A stretch of 64,000 nucleotides of DNA from Aliiroseovarius pelagivivens (GTDB lineage Bacteria > Pseudomonadota > Alphaproteobacteria > Rhodobacterales > Rhodobacteraceae). The stretch covers positions 1,612,001-1,676,000 of the forward strand of contig NZ_OMOI01000001.1 in assembly GCF_900302485.1 (NCBI RefSeq). The letters are read 5' to 3'. A program made the position numbers and the translations under genes. How positions within the stretch are numbered: the first letter of the stretch is position 1; every line of letters begins with the position of its first letter. The notes under the pieces were generated by a model. That model ran no database searches and was not told the origin of the DNA. It worked only from the letters and a program-made list of their open reading frames with translations. Positions 33,690 through 43,315 of the stretch are shown piece after piece.

Positions 33690-35096
33690 ATGAGCGCTCA
33701 AGACGTACTCAAGCAGATCAAAGATGAAGACATCGCCTATGTCGACATCCGTTTCACTGACGTGCGCGGCAAGCTGCAGCACGTGACCGTGGACTGCGAC
33801 CTTGTCGACGAAGACTTCCTGGAAGAAGGCTTCATGTTTGACGGCTCGTCGATTGCCGGCTGGAAGTCGATCGAAAGCTCGGACATGAAACTGATGCCCG
33901 ACACGACCAGCACTTATGTCGACCCCTTCTATGCCGAGAAAACTCTGTGCATTCACTGCTCGGTTGTCGAGCCCGACACCGGCGAGAAATACGCCCGTGA
34001 CCCGCGCGGCACCGCCGAGAAAGCTGAAGCTTACCTGAAGTCCTCGGGCATTGGTGACGTGGCTTACATGGGTCCGGAAGCTGAATTCTTCCTGTTCGAC
34101 GACGTTCGTTTCTCGAACACCATGAACAAAGTGTCGTTCGAAGTGGATGCTGTTGACGCGGCTTGGAACTCGGACGCCGAATACGAGATGGGCAACACTG
34201 GCCACCGTCCGGGCATCAAAGGCGGTTACTTCCCCGTGAACCCGATTGACGATGCGCAAGACCTGCGTTCGGAAATGCTGACCACGATGAAGAACATCGG
34301 CATGAAAACCGATAAGCACCACCACGAAGTAGCTTCGTGCCAGCACGAGCTGGGTCTGATCTTCGACAGCCTGACCAAGCAGGCCGACGAGCTGCAGAAG
34401 TACAAGTACATCATCCACAACGTGGCCCACGCTTACGGCAAAACGGCAACATTCATGCCCAAGCCGATCGCAGGCGACAACGGTACCGGCATGCACGTAA
34501 ACATGTCGATCTGGAAAGACGGCAAGCCGCTCTTTGCTGGCGACAAATACGCTGACCTGTCGCAGGAAGCCCTGTGGTTCATCGGCGGCATTCTGAAGCA
34601 CGCCAAGACCCTGAACGCCTTCACCAACCCGTCGACCAACAGCTACAAGCGTCTGATCCCGGGCTTTGAAGCCCCTGTTCTGCGCGCCTACTCGGCTTCG
34701 AACCGTTCGGGTTGTGTACGTATTCCGTGGACTGAAAGCCCGAAAGCCAAGCGCGTTGAGGCTCGTTTCCCCGATCCGGCAGCGAACCCCTATCTGTGCT
34801 TTGCAGCCCTGCTGATGGCCGGCCTTGACGGCATCAAGAACAAGATCGATCCGGGCCCCGCTCAGGACAAGAACCTGTACGACCTGCCGCCGGAAGAACT
34901 GGAAGGCATCCCGACCGTTTGTGCATCGCTGCGCGAAGCTCTGGAAAGCCTGGAAGCCGACAACGACTTCCTGACAGCTGGCGACGTGTTCACCAAAGAC
35001 CAGATCCAGGGTTACATCGACCTGAAATGGGAAGAGGTTTACGCCTACGAGCACACCCCGCACCCGGTGGAATACCAGCTGTACTACAGCTGCTAA
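33690..35096 (+). CDS. glnA: glutamine synthetase type I
   Basis: The 468-residue GSI makes glutamine from glutamate and ammonia. Signatures are FDGSSIAGWKSIESSDM, the MGPEAEFFLFD metal site, the ATP-binding KPIAGDNGTGMHVNMSIWKDG, NPSTNSYKRLIPGFEAP and the adenylylation site NLYDLPPEE (Tyr about 397). Regulation by GlnB and GlnE adenylylation is expected from the family. Confidence 0.99.
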   Translation: MSAQDVLKQIKDEDIAYVDIRFTDVRGKLQHVTVDCDLVDEDFLEEGFMFDGSSIAGWKSIESSDMKLMPDTTSTYVDPFYAEKTLCIHCSVVEPDTGEKYARDPRGTAEKAEAYLKSSGIGDVAYMGPEAEFFLFDDVRFSNTMNKVSFEVDAVDAAWNSDAEYEMGNTGHRPGIKGGYFPVNPIDDAQDLRSEMLTTMKNIGMKTDKHHHEVASCQHELGLIFDSLTKQADELQKYKYIIHNVAHAYGKTATFMPKPIAGDNGTGMHVNMSIWKDGKPLFAGDKYADLSQEALWFIGGILKHAKTLNAFTNPSTNSYKRLIPGFEAPVLRAYSASNRSGCVRIPWTESPKAKRVEARFPDPAANPYLCFAALLMAGLDGIKNKIDPGPAQDKNLYDLPPEELEGIPTVCASLREALESLEADNDFLTAGDVFTKDQIQGYIDLKWEEVYAYEHTPHPVEYQLYYSC

Positions 35097-35117
35097 TCGC
35101 TGAGAAATTATTGACTT

Positions 35118-35144
35118 GGGGCGTCCTATTGGGCGCCCCTTTTC
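35118..35144 (+). terminator. intrinsic terminator after glnA
   Basis: GGGGCG and CGCCCC form a stem around a 10-base loop followed by TTTT, 21 bases after the glnA stop. Confidence 0.85.
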
Positions 35145-35192
35145 ATTTCAGGCAGAGGGTTGGTTCGAGCGGCAACCAAGCATGCCCCAAAC

Positions 35193-35223
35193 AAAAAAAG
35201 AGCGCCTATCCGGCGCTCTTTTC
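35193..35223. terminator. bidirectional terminator between glnA and the small lipoprotein gene
   Basis: AAAGAGCGCC-tatcc-GGCGCTCTTTT has T-runs in both orientations (seven A before the stem on the plus strand). It most likely ends the minus-strand lipoprotein transcript. Confidence 0.85.
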
Positions 35224-35281
35224 ATTCATTAGCTTGTTGGTTGCCTATGCCCAAGCCCCTGTTAGCGGGGCGTCATAGATC

Positions 35282-35554
35282 TCAGGAGCTTCCAGCAACC
35301 ACGCGGTTGTGAGCCTGCTGATACTGACGGTGGCCTTCCTGAACGCAATAAGCATCGCCTTCAGCTTTCGTCATTCCCGACGGCACAGCGATCGATTCAT
35401 CCCACTGAACCCGGTCACGCATATAAAGCTGGCATATCACGGCACCCTTCTCGGTCTGAATCTTAACAGGGTTGCTTTCATACGCAGTCTTGTTGACACA
35501 CCCAGCCATCGCACCAGTGGCAGCAATCGCCATCACTAAAGTAAGTTTTTTCAT
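35282..35554 (-). CDS. small predicted lipoprotein
   Basis: This 90-residue protein has a lipoprotein signal peptide MKKLTLVMAIAATGAMAGCV with lipobox AMAGC (Cys19). The mature part is about 70 residues and contains two further cysteines (VICQLYMRDRVQW and DAYCVQEGHRQYQQ), which might form a disulfide. GGGAAGAAAT precedes the ATG at 35554. I do not recognise the family. It is monocistronic and followed by a strong terminator. Confidence 0.75.
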   Translation of the reverse strand: MKKLTLVMAIAATGAMAGCVNKTAYESNPVKIQTEKGAVICQLYMRDRVQWDESIAVPSGMTKAEGDAYCVQEGHRQYQQAHNRVVAGSS

Positions 35555-35698
35555 ATTTCTTCCCGCTCTATTTCTCACTCGTGAACTTGCCCGAGGGCAC
35601 ACCTAGCTTTAAGCCACAAATTTTGTCTAAAGTATGAAAATTGGTGCTCAAAATTCATTGCAAACACGCACATTCAAGCCACAATATCCGAAGATCTT

Positions 35699-36478
35699 TT
35701 AATATTCACCTACAGGTGGATTGATGTTCAACTCTTCCAACCTTTGCCATGACAACACATACGAGTGGATCGAGAAGACCACCGCACCGGTTCTTGGCAA
35801 CCGTTTCATGGTCTGACGCTCGACCCGCAACCACTTTTCTTTCTCAGGGGAAAAGCTACGGCGTTCCTCTTCCCTTCGTGGCTGAAACAGCTCGGGATCA
35901 TTGTAGGAAAGATAGTTCGCCCGCCACATCGGTCGGCCAACCTGAATACCGTCGAACAGTCGTTGAACTCTGGCGGCGATATCAGGCGTGTAGTCGTCAA
36001 CGGGAATGTGAATTTTCACCAATGATTTCATATATTTTTGATCAAGAGACCAACTGGCCGGAAAACAAAGGATGGCACCTGTCATCACGTGCTCATCATC
36101 TTGTTTTTGCAGGATGACAAAGTCTTCCTGCACCAACGCACCTAGTGTCAGAAGGGGCTGCGAACGATCCAGCTGAACCAATCGATCATCCGGACACCGC
36201 ACACAGTCGCCCTGAACCTCAAATCCGTCCTTGTCCGAGAGTTCTGCAAGCACTTCCTCAAGCAGTTCATCCGCTGCTGCACGCGCCCCATCGGACAATC
36301 GATGAACGAGCTGGCCGTGTTCCTTCATAAGAAACAATCTGTGCGCCATTTGCGCAGGATACACGTCATCAGTCTGCAACCACTGCCCCGGTTCGACAGG
36401 ATTTAGTCCCGGAAGTCGCGCAGTCCTCGGATTCGCCCAAGGCAGAATCGGTAGCTCGTTTTGACAGATTTCAACCAT
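35699..36478 (-). CDS. DUF3445 protein, heme-dependent oxidative N-demethylase alpha-like
   Basis: This 259-residue protein shows the DUF3445 pattern throughout: PGLNPVEPGQWLQTDDVYPAQMAHRLFL, LVQEDFVILQK, GAILCFPASWSLDQKYMKSLVKIHIPVDDYTPDIAARVQRLFDGIQVGRPMWRANY and LRVERQTMKRLPRTGAVVFSIHSYV. Characterised members (HODM) use heme in a PAS-like fold to demethylate dimethylamine with O2. The reductase and other subunits of that system are not next to it, so whether it acts alone or with distant partners is open. Confidence 0.85.
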   Translation of the reverse strand: MVEICQNELPILPWANPRTARLPGLNPVEPGQWLQTDDVYPAQMAHRLFLMKEHGQLVHRLSDGARAAADELLEEVLAELSDKDGFEVQGDCVRCPDDRLVQLDRSQPLLTLGALVQEDFVILQKQDDEHVMTGAILCFPASWSLDQKYMKSLVKIHIPVDDYTPDIAARVQRLFDGIQVGRPMWRANYLSYNDPELFQPRREEERRSFSPEKEKWLRVERQTMKRLPRTGAVVFSIHSYVLSWQRLEELNINPPVGEY

Positions 36479-36723
36479 CTGTATCCCCCGCTGAGTGACG
36501 GGCCGGACTGTGCGCGGCTACGAACATCCGTGCAAGCGTAAATTGGGGCACTGGATCACCCGAGTATACGTTTCTTCACCCTTGCGTGAACTTGTCCCTC
36601 ACCCCCTTGCCCCGTCCCCCATGGCACGCCACCTTCGTCGGACCAAATCATTTCGTCGGACCGCCCCAAGACAGCACGCGCACTGCTGCCGCTCTGGCGT
36701 TTCCGATCAGGACAGGAGCAGCC

Positions 36724-37938
36724 ATGCCGACCGAAAAGTTTACCTTCCCCGGACATGCAGGTCACGATCTGGCCGCGCGTCTGGATCTGCCCGATGGTCC
36801 TCATCTGGCAACGGCCCTGTTTGCCCATTGCTTCACATGCGGCAAAGACATCGCTGCTGCTCGCCGCATTTCCGCACGCCTCGCCGCGCTTGGTATTGCC
36901 GTGCTGCGTTTTGACTTTACCGGACTTGGACACTCGGATGGCGATTTCGAGAACACCAGCTTCACCTCGAATGTGCGGGATCTGGAAAACGCAGCCGAGG
37001 CCTTGCGCGACCGTGGATATCCGCCCGCACTTTTGATCGGGCACTCGCTTGGCGGGGCAGCCGTAATCAAAGCTGCGTCCCACCTGTCGGGAATTCAGGC
37101 TGTCGTCACCATTGGCGCCCCGGCAGATCCCTCGCATGTGATTGAAAACTTCGCGGACGCCCTGCCCGGCATCACATCTGAAGGCGCCGCCGATGTCTGT
37201 CTGGGGGGCCGCCCCTTCCGTATTGGCGCAGACTTCGTCGAAGATGTGCAATTCACACAACTGGACGAGGCTCTTAAATCTCTGAACGCTGCCCTTTTGG
37301 TCCTGCACGCCCCGCGCGACCAGATCGTGTCGATCGACAACGCCGCCACGCTTTTCATGGGGGCTAAGCATCCCAAAAGCTTCATTACGCTGGACGATTC
37401 AGATCACCTGATCAGCCGCGCCAGTGATGCCGAATATGTCGCCGAAGTGATCGCCACCTGGGCGGCGAAGTATGTGAACCTCGCCCCTCCCGCTCCGCCC
37501 CCCGGCGCGCCCGAAGGCATCGTCCGCGTATCCGAGGCCGATCCGCGCGGGTTCCTACAAGATATCCAATCTGGCCCGAAGCATCATACGGTGGCGGATG
37601 AACCCTTGGCCTATGGAGGCACGAACAAGGGTATGTCACCTTATGGGTTCCTGTCGGCTGGGCTTGGCGCCTGCACCTCGATGACCATTCGCATGTATGC
37701 GCGCCGCAAAGGCTGGCCGTTGGAACATGTCCGGGTCGAAGTCAGCCATGACAAGGTCCACGCGCAAGACGCTGAAACCGGAGCCAAGAACCGGATCGAC
37801 ACCTTCCGGCGCGAAATCCACCTGACCGGCAATCTGGATGCTGGCCAGCGCCAGCGCCTTTTGGAAGTTGCGGATCGTTGCCCGGTGCACCGAACACTTG
37901 AAAGCTCCAGCCAGATCGAAACCGTTTTGGCAGGCTGA
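36724..37938 (+). CDS. bifunctional alpha/beta hydrolase - OsmC-family fusion protein
   Basis: The 404-residue protein joins an alpha/beta hydrolase (about 1-255; nucleophile elbow [12 protein letters not shown], acidic and His region DDSDHLI) to an OsmC-like domain (about 265-404; [19 protein letters not shown] and the second cysteine in [10 protein letters not shown]). OsmC domains reduce organic hydroperoxides with two cysteines, both present. The ATG at 36724 has AGGAGC; an upstream ATG at 36586 gives a low-quality extension. The fusion is known in proteobacteria; its substrate is not. Confidence 0.93.
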   Translation: MPTEKFTFPGHAGHDLAARLDLPDGPHLATALFAHCFTCGKDIAAARRISARLAALGIAVLRFDFTGLGHSDGDFENTSFTSNVRDLENAAEALRDRGYPPALLIGHSLGGAAVIKAASHLSGIQAVVTIGAPADPSHVIENFADALPGITSEGAADVCLGGRPFRIGADFVEDVQFTQLDEALKSLNAALLVLHAPRDQIVSIDNAATLFMGAKHPKSFITLDDSDHLISRASDAEYVAEVIATWAAKYVNLAPPAPPPGAPEGIVRVSEADPRGFLQDIQSGPKHHTVADEPLAYGGTNKGMSPYGFLSAGLGACTSMTIRMYARRKGWPLEHVRVEVSHDKVHAQDAETGAKNRIDTFRREIHLTGNLDAGQRQRLLEVADRCPVHRTLESSSQIETVLAG

Positions 37939-38017
37939 CACGGGGAAATCCGCGTGTGATAGCACAGGGACCGCTTTTTACCTTGACCCGAGCCACCGCA
38001 CCGTCAAAAACGCCTTT

Positions 38018-39067
38018 ATGAGTACGGGCAGACTAACAATTGATCTGGATGCAGTGGTCGCAAACTGGCGGGCGCTGGATGCAAAAAGTGGGGCAGAGGT
38101 TCAGACCGCTGCTGTTGTGAAAGCCGATGCCTATGGGCTTGGCGTGGGCAAAGTGGGTCGTGCACTGGCCGCCGCTGGCACACGGCGCTTCTTTGTGGCC
38201 GCCGCCGAAGAAGGGGCCGCGTTGCGCGAGGCCCTTGGCCCCGGCCCGGAAATCAGCGTCTTTTCCGGCCACATGTCCGGCGACACCGACATGGTGCACG
38301 ATCTGGGCCTTGTACCGATGCTGAACTCGGTCGAGCAAGTCACCCGCCATCTGGAAGCCCTGCCCGGCCACCCGTTTGGCATTCAGCTGGACACTGGCAT
38401 GAACCGTCTGGGGATGGAGCCCGCCGAATGGGCCGCACTACGCGACATCCTTCTGCCACAAAACCCGCGCCTGATCATGAGCCATCTGGCCTGCGCCGAT
38501 GATCCCGATCACCCGATGAACCACCAACAGCTGTCGGCCTTTCACGACATGACCGATGGGGTCGATATCCCGCGTAGTCTGGCGGCAACGGGCGGCATCC
38601 TGCTTGGGCCGGATTATCATTTCGACCTGACCCGTCCCGGCATTGGCCTTTATGGCGGCTTCCCGTTCGAGGACGCCCAGACGGTTGTTCATCTGGACCT
38701 GCCCGTCATCCAAATCCGCGATGTCGCCGAGGGCGAGACCGTGGGTTATTCCAACACATGGCAGGCCGAAGCCGCGTCGCGCGTCGCGACCGTGGCTGCC
38801 GGCTATGCAGATGGCCTGAACCGGCACCTGTCAAACCAAGCCGTACTGTTTCACGAAGATACGCCCTGCCCCATTTTGGGCCGTGTCTCGATGGATATGA
38901 TCGGTGTAGACGTGACGCACCTGCGCGAAACACCTAAAAACTTGACCATGTTGTCTGATCAGCAGACCGTCGATGATCTGGCAGAGATTGCAGGCACCAT
39001 TGGCTATGAGTTTCTGACCCAGTTGGGCCACCGCTATCACCGCCACTATGCACGGGGCCGCACATGA
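38018..39067 (+). CDS. alr: alanine racemase
   Basis: This 349-residue PLP enzyme interconverts L- and D-alanine for peptidoglycan. The PLP lysine is in [16 protein letters not shown], the catalytic Tyr region in [15 protein letters not shown], with [15 protein letters not shown] near the C-terminus. The upstream open frame to 37838 overlaps the previous gene and is rejected. Its stop overlaps the next ATG (ATGA). Confidence 0.96.
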   Translation: MSTGRLTIDLDAVVANWRALDAKSGAEVQTAAVVKADAYGLGVGKVGRALAAAGTRRFFVAAAEEGAALREALGPGPEISVFSGHMSGDTDMVHDLGLVPMLNSVEQVTRHLEALPGHPFGIQLDTGMNRLGMEPAEWAALRDILLPQNPRLIMSHLACADDPDHPMNHQQLSAFHDMTDGVDIPRSLAATGGILLGPDYHFDLTRPGIGLYGGFPFEDAQTVVHLDLPVIQIRDVAEGETVGYSNTWQAEAASRVATVAAGYADGLNRHLSNQAVLFHEDTPCPILGRVSMDMIGVDVTHLRETPKNLTMLSDQQTVDDLAEIAGTIGYEFLTQLGHRYHRHYARGRT

Positions 39068-39849
39068 TCGCCTTGACCAAACCACTGGCCACAATTGGTC
39101 GTGTGACGCTTGGGTTTCTGGCCCTTGTCGGGCGCGTCGCGATCTTTGCAGGCCAGTCCATCGCCCATATCGTCCGCCCGCCATTCTATCCACGCGAGCT
39201 TCTGACCGCGATCCTGAACATCGGCTATTTCAGCCTGCCTGTGGTAGGTCTGACAGCGATCTTCACTGGTGCTGCGTTGGCATTGCAAATCTATTCAGGC
39301 GGTCAGCGTTTCTCGGCCGAAGCCGTCGTGCCCCAGATCGTCGCCATCGGCATGGTGCGCGAACTTGGCCCGGTTCTGGTCGGCCTGATGATTGCCGCGC
39401 GGGTGACCTCGTCGATTGCCGCCGAAATCGCCACCATGAAAGTGACCGAGCAGATCGACGCGCTGGTCACGCTGTCCACCCACCCGATGAAATACCTGAC
39501 CGCCCCTCGCGTGCTGGCCGCCACTCTGGTCGTGCCAATTCTGGTCGGCATCGGCGACATCATCGGCATCATGGGCGGCTTCATCGTTGGCACCCAACAG
39601 CTTGGCTTTGCCACTGGGCCTTACCTGAACAACACATGGAATTTCCTTGAGACGCCCGACATCGTGTCCTCGCTGATCAAAGGCGCGGCCTTTGGCTTCA
39701 TCGCCGCCGTCATGGGCTGTTATCACGGGATGCGTTCTGGTCGCGGCGCGCAGGGCGTGGGCCGCGCCACCAAAACCTCGGTCGAGGCCGCAGCCGTCCT
39801 GATCCTAGCCGCCAACTTCCTTCTCACCAGCTTCTTTTTTGCGACATGA
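39064..39849 (+). CDS. MlaE-family lipid ABC transporter permease
   Basis: This 261-residue inner-membrane permease has the MlaE/DUF140 signature: [30 protein letters not shown] segment, [46 protein letters not shown] and several membrane helices. It pairs with the following ATPase in retrograde phospholipid (or similar lipid) transport. The substrate-binding MlaD is not next to it. Overlaps alr and the ATPase by four bases each. Confidence 0.93.
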   Translation: MIALTKPLATIGRVTLGFLALVGRVAIFAGQSIAHIVRPPFYPRELLTAILNIGYFSLPVVGLTAIFTGAALALQIYSGGQRFSAEAVVPQIVAIGMVRELGPVLVGLMIAARVTSSIAAEIATMKVTEQIDALVTLSTHPMKYLTAPRVLAATLVVPILVGIGDIIGIMGGFIVGTQQLGFATGPYLNNTWNFLETPDIVSSLIKGAAFGFIAAVMGCYHGMRSGRGAQGVGRATKTSVEAAAVLILAANFLLTSFFFAT

Positions 39850-40592
39850 TTGAACTTACAAACGTCCATAAAGCCTTTGGCCCGAAACGCGTTCTGGACG
39901 GGGTAGACCTGACCATCAATCGCGGTGAAAGCATGGTGATTATCGGGGGCTCCGGCACCGGTAAGTCTGTGTTATTGAAATGCATTCTGGGCCTAATGGT
40001 GCAGGACAGCGGTTCCATCACTCTGGATGGCGAAGACACCTCGAAGGTCGAGCGTGACGCGTTTCTCGCCCGCTTCGGGATGCTGTTTCAGGGTGGTGCG
40101 CTGTTTGACAGCCTGCCCGTCTGGCAAAACGTTGCCTTCCGCCTGCTGCGCGGATCGCTTGCCAAACCCAAAGAAGAAGCCCGCGAGATCGCGATCGAGA
40201 AACTGCGCCGCGTGGGCCTGACGCCCGACGTGGCTGACCTGTTCCCAGCCGAGCTGTCGGGCGGCATGCAAAAGCGTGTGGGCCTTGCCCGCGCCATCGC
40301 CGCCGAGCCCGAGATCATCTTCTTCGACGAGCCCACCACCGGGTTGGACCCGATCATGTCCGGCGTCATCAACGACCTGATCCGCGAGATCGTGGTCGAA
40401 ATGGGTGCCACCGCCATGACCATCACCCATGACATGTCCTCGGTCCGCGTGATTGCCGACAAAGTGGCGATGCTGCATGACGGGAAGATCCAGTGGACGG
40501 GACCGGTCAGCGATATGGATGCCTCGGGCGATCCCTACGTCGCACAGTTCATTTCGGGCAGTGCTGAAGGGCCGATTGAGGCGGTAAGGTAG
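39846..40592 (+). CDS. MlaF-type ABC transporter ATP-binding protein
   Basis: The 248-residue ATPase has Walker A IIGGSGTGKSVLLK, signature ELSGGMQKRVGLARAIA, Walker B IIFFDEPTTGLD and switch His in TITHDMSSVRVIADKVAML. LSGGMQKRVGLARA is the MlaF-type signature. It is translationally coupled to the permease (ATGA). Confidence 0.95.
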   Translation: MIELTNVHKAFGPKRVLDGVDLTINRGESMVIIGGSGTGKSVLLKCILGLMVQDSGSITLDGEDTSKVERDAFLARFGMLFQGGALFDSLPVWQNVAFRLLRGSLAKPKEEAREIAIEKLRRVGLTPDVADLFPAELSGGMQKRVGLARAIAAEPEIIFFDEPTTGLDPIMSGVINDLIREIVVEMGATAMTITHDMSSVRVIADKVAMLHDGKIQWTGPVSDMDASGDPYVAQFISGSAEGPIEAVR

Positions 40593-40673
40593 CGGGTTCA
40601 AGCGGGAAGAATTCAACGTTTCTCCCCGGTGTCACCACTTGAGAATTCGATCAAGAGAGCTTTCATTGTCCTC

Positions 40674-41114
40674 ATGACACTGCGTTACCTCAATCTCGCC
40701 CTCCTCATCGCCTTCCCCATCGCCTGGTTCGCGCCGCTCATGCACGCAGGCATCAACCTGCCGCTCTTTGGCTTGAAAGAGGTCAGCGTCGTCTCGGGCC
40801 TTCAGGCGCTGTGGGAGACGGACGTGATCCTCGCGCTGCTTGTCACCTTCTTTGCGGTCTTCGCACCGATCCTGAAGGTGCTGGGGCTGGCCCTGATCCA
40901 GTTCGGCATGATGCGCCGCCGGATGCTGCCCGCGTTCAACGTTTTGGGTAAGCTCGCGATGGCCGACGTCTTCCTGATCGCACTTTATATCGTGATCGTA
41001 AAAGGCGTTGGTCTTGCAAAGATCGAGACCGGCTGGGGGCTTTATCTGTTCACCGCCTGCGTCTTGACCTCGATCGTACTAAGTTTTGCAACCGCGAAAC
41101 GTCAAAAAGCCTGA
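40674..41114 (+). CDS. PqiA-like paraquat-inducible protein A family membrane protein
   Basis: This 146-residue protein has four predicted membrane helices (LNLALLIAFPIAWFAPL, VILALLVTFFAVFAPILKVLGLALI, MADVFLIALYIVIVKG, GLYLFTACVLTSIVL) and the KLAMADVF motif of PqiA. It represents one half of the duplicated E. coli PqiA. Its position after the Mla-like genes suggests a role in lipid or membrane homeostasis. A GTG at 40629 would add 15 residues; neither start has a good ribosome site. Confidence 0.82.
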   Translation: MTLRYLNLALLIAFPIAWFAPLMHAGINLPLFGLKEVSVVSGLQALWETDVILALLVTFFAVFAPILKVLGLALIQFGMMRRRMLPAFNVLGKLAMADVFLIALYIVIVKGVGLAKIETGWGLYLFTACVLTSIVLSFATAKRQKA

Positions 41115-41169
41115 CGTGGCAAGTGCCTAACCCCTTGCACACGGCGCACCAACCGGGCAGAAATTCCGA

Positions 41170-42537
41170 ATGGCAAAAGCACAGAAAATTTTCACCTGTT
41201 CGGCCTGCGGGGCCAGCTCCTCGAAATGGTCCGGCCGCTGCGAGGCCTGCGGCGAATGGAACACCATTCTGGAAGACGCCCCGCTCAGTTCTGGCCCGGC
41301 CTCGAAGTCCTTGGGCGGCAAGCGCGGGGCATCGCTCAAGCTGACTGATCTATCTACGGAAGAGGCCCCGCCCCCGCGCACCGAATGCGGGATGCGAGAG
41401 CTGGACCGCGTGTTGGGCGGCGGATTGGTGCCCGGTTCTGCCATTCTTGTGGGGGGTGATCCCGGCATCGGCAAATCCACCCTGCTGTTGCAGGCCGCGG
41501 CCCTGTTCGCGCAAGCGGGGCTGCCTACGATCTATGTCTCGGGCGAGGAAGCCTCGGCCCAAGTGCGGATGCGCGCCCAGCGATTGGGCTTGACGGATGC
41601 CCCCGTCCGGCTGGCTGCTGAAACCAATCTGCGCGACATCATGACGACGCTGGACGCTGAACGCCCTGCTCTTGCGATCATCGATTCAATCCAAACCATG
41701 TGGGCCGACAATGTAGACAGCGCGCCGGGTTCCGTCAGTCAGGTCCGCGCAGCCGCGCACGAGCTGACCACATTCGCCAAGAAACGCGGGATATCTGTCG
41801 TTCTGGTGGGCCACGTCACGAAGGACGGCCAGATCGCGGGGCCCCGTGTGGTCGAACACATGGTCGACACGGTGCTCTATTTCGAAGGCGAACGCGGCCA
41901 CCAGTTCCGCATCCTGCGCGCTGTGAAGAACCGTTTCGGCCCAGCAGATGAAATCGGCGTGTTCGAGATGACGGGCGCGGGCCTGTCCGAAGTCGTGAAC
42001 CCCTCGGCCCTGTTTCTGTCTGATCGCGAAGACCCCGCCCCCGGATCGGTGGTGTTCGCAGGCATCGAAGGCACCCGCCCGGTTCTTGTTGAACTTCAGG
42101 CGTTGGTCGCGCCCTCGCCTCACAGCCAACCGCGCCGGTCTGTTCTGGGCTGGGACAGTGGGCGTTTGGCGATGATCCTAGCGGTGTTGGAAGCCCGCTG
42201 TGGCATCCCGTTTGCAGGGCTCGACGTCTATCTAAACGTGGCCGGTGGCATGAAAATCTCGGAACCCGCTGCCGATCTGGCTGTGGCGGCGGCGCTACTT
42301 TCCGCGCGCGAGGACGCCTCGATCCCCAAAGATACTGTGGTTTTTGGCGAAATCAGTCTATCAGGGGCATTGCGTCCTGTCGGACAGACGGAAAACCGGT
42401 TGAAAGAAGCGCAAAAACTTGGTTTCACATCTGCGATAGCGCCAACGCGCAGCAAGACCGGCTCGGGCTCCGGGCTGAACATTCAGAAAATGTCGGACCT
42501 GACCGGGTTCGTCGGAGAAATATTCGGGGCCGGATAG
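41170..42537 (+). CDS. radA: DNA repair protein RadA (Sms)
   Basis: This 455-residue RecA-like helicase helps process recombination branches. It has the N-terminal zinc finger FTCSACGASSSKWSGRCEAC, Walker A GGDPGIGKSTLL, the RadA-specific KNRFGPADEIGVF motif and a C-terminal Lon-like domain (VAGGMKISEPAADLAVAAALLS). Radical recombination roles are known for the family, including natural transformation. Confidence 0.97.
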   Translation: MAKAQKIFTCSACGASSSKWSGRCEACGEWNTILEDAPLSSGPASKSLGGKRGASLKLTDLSTEEAPPPRTECGMRELDRVLGGGLVPGSAILVGGDPGIGKSTLLLQAAALFAQAGLPTIYVSGEEASAQVRMRAQRLGLTDAPVRLAAETNLRDIMTTLDAERPALAIIDSIQTMWADNVDSAPGSVSQVRAAAHELTTFAKKRGISVVLVGHVTKDGQIAGPRVVEHMVDTVLYFEGERGHQFRILRAVKNRFGPADEIGVFEMTGAGLSEVVNPSALFLSDREDPAPGSVVFAGIEGTRPVLVELQALVAPSPHSQPRRSVLGWDSGRLAMILAVLEARCGIPFAGLDVYLNVAGGMKISEPAADLAVAAALLSAREDASIPKDTVVFGEISLSGALRPVGQTENRLKEAQKLGFTSAIAPTRSKTGSGSGLNIQKMSDLTGFVGEIFGAG

Positions 42538-42588
42538 GCCCAACAACAGGGACGGTATCGGGCCAAGACCCGAACCGAAGTGACGAAG

Positions 42589-43173
42589 ATGGAAGGTTTC
42601 ACTCTGATTGACGGGATCGTGGCTGCGGTCATTCTCATCTCGGCAATTCTGGCCTATTCGCGCGGATTTGTGCGCGAAGGCATGTCGATTCTGGGGTGGG
42701 TCGCTGCTGCAGTTCTGGCCTATATATTTGCTCCACGCGCCCTGCCGTTGATCAAGGAAATCCCAGTCCTGCAAGATTTCATCGCCGACAGTTGCGAATT
42801 GTCGATGATTGCGGCCTTCGCTGGCGTCTTTGCCTTGGCACTGGTGATCGTGTCGATCTTCACACCGCTCTTTTCCTCGGCTGTCCAGCGCTCGGCGCTT
42901 GGCGGGCTGGATCAGGCGCTTGGCTTCATCTTTGGCGTTGTCCGCGGCCTTGTTCTGGTGGCGATTGCGCTGGTGGTCTATGATCGCATCGTAACAACCG
43001 ACACCATTCCGATGGTGGATGACAGCCGTACTGCAAAAATCTTTGCCCGCACGCAGGATCGTATCAACGAACAGATCCCCGAGGATGCCCCCGGCTGGAT
43101 CGTCGGCAAATACGAAGAGCTGGTCGGCGCCTGCTCGGGCGGCTTGCCAACCACCGAAGATAGCGGCAGCTGA
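42589..43173 (+). CDS. cvpA: CvpA-family membrane protein
   Basis: This 194-residue protein has four predicted membrane helices in its first two thirds (LIDGIVAAVILISAILAYSRGFVREGMSILGW is the classic CvpA start) and a soluble tail. CvpA is needed for colicin V production in E. coli and is often next to purF, as here. The ATG at 42589 is preferred over a GTG three codons upstream. Confidence 0.9.
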   Translation: MEGFTLIDGIVAAVILISAILAYSRGFVREGMSILGWVAAAVLAYIFAPRALPLIKEIPVLQDFIADSCELSMIAAFAGVFALALVIVSIFTPLFSSAVQRSALGGLDQALGFIFGVVRGLVLVAIALVVYDRIVTTDTIPMVDDSRTAKIFARTQDRINEQIPEDAPGWIVGKYEELVGACSGGLPTTEDSGS

Positions 43174-43180
43174 TCAATTC

Positions 43181-43208
43181 ACAACGCGCCCCCGGGGCGC
43201 GTTGTTTC
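43181..43208 (+). terminator. intrinsic terminator after cvpA
   Basis: ACAACGCGCCCC and GGGGCGCGTTGT make a near-continuous stem with little loop, followed by TTCGTTT, eight bases after the cvpA stop. Confidence 0.75.
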
Positions 43209-43315
43209 GTTTCGGGCAGGCGAATTAATCACCCCAGCGATGTGATAGATTGATGACACGGCGCAACCTGTCCAGTAAGAGAAGCCCAACGCCACGGAAT
43301 CGGAGACCGCTGCTC

